A stretch of DNA of 64,000 bases from Solirubrobacter deserti (GTDB lineage: Bacteria > Actinomycetota > Thermoleophilia > Solirubrobacterales > Solirubrobacteraceae): positions 37,049 through 101,048 of the forward strand of contig NZ_JAPCID010000028.1 of assembly GCF_027587175.1 (NCBI RefSeq), written 5' to 3'. The translations under genes and the position numbers were made by a program. This document shows, one piece after another, positions 63,148-64,000 of this stretch (positions are counted from its first letter, which is position 1; each line of letters opens with the position of its first letter). The notes under the pieces were generated by a model. It ran no database searches and had not been told where the DNA came from. It saw only the letters and a program-made list of their open reading frames with translations.

Positions 63148-64000
<853 letters not shown>

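Overview
The window is very GC-rich actinobacterial chromosome. GTG and TTG starts are frequent, genes overlap as ATGA, GTGA or TAATG, and the RNA polymerase and ribosomal-protein operons lie in bacterial core order. The gene style (long secreted carboxypeptidases with a shared C-terminal module, Ala/Glu and RGG extensions on ribosomal proteins, LuxR proteins with degenerate receivers) suggests Thermoleophilia/Solirubrobacterales. That placement is an inference from style, not from a tree.

Layout. 1-3.5 kb: a glycan-type patch with two FkbM methyltransferases and two glycosyltransferases. 2.6-9.7 kb: a lasso-peptide (RiPP) operon. In order it encodes an FkbM methyltransferase, a nucleotidyltransferase, the B2 leader peptidase, a two-gene ABC exporter, a PqqD-type leader-binding protein (B1), an HPr-kinase-like peptide kinase, the lasso cyclase (C) and, last, a 50-codon precursor at 9535-9687. 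The precursor matches the lasso leader consensus (aromatic-x2-P-x-V-x3-G-x5-T) and predicts a 24-residue core with a Gly1-Asp9 ring and a C-terminal Ser. A LuxR regulator follows, then a MhuD-like haem oxygenase and an alpha/beta hydrolase on the minus strand.

12-15.4 kb: rpmG-secE-nusG-rplK-rplA-rplJ-rplL. 15.8-17.9 kb: a secreted protein and an acyltransferase. 18-25.7 kb: rpoB-rpoC. 25.9-42.7 kb: four paralogous secreted M14 zinc carboxypeptidases of about 970-1120 residues. An intact vanadium-haloperoxidase-like protein, a MopE-like secreted protein and an FHA regulator lie between the first and second, and a decayed haloperoxidase copy follows the fourth. 44-49.2 kb: a DMT transporter with a structured leader, a PucR regulator next to alanine dehydrogenase, and an FAD oxidoreductase. 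49.2-64 kb: rpsL-rpsG, a 5.8-kb interruption (PEP-mutase-like enzyme, a very short P450-like protein with a divergent ArsR regulator, MMPL transporter, secreted protein), then fusA-tuf and the S10 operon to a truncated rpsC.

A recurring theme is a TAnnnT -10 box 6-7 bases before a GTG or ATG at gene starts that lack a Shine-Dalgarno sequence, which implies many leaderless transcripts. The most novel system is the lasso-peptide cluster with its kinase and nucleotidyltransferase. No tRNA, rRNA, CRISPR array or insertion sequence was recognised.
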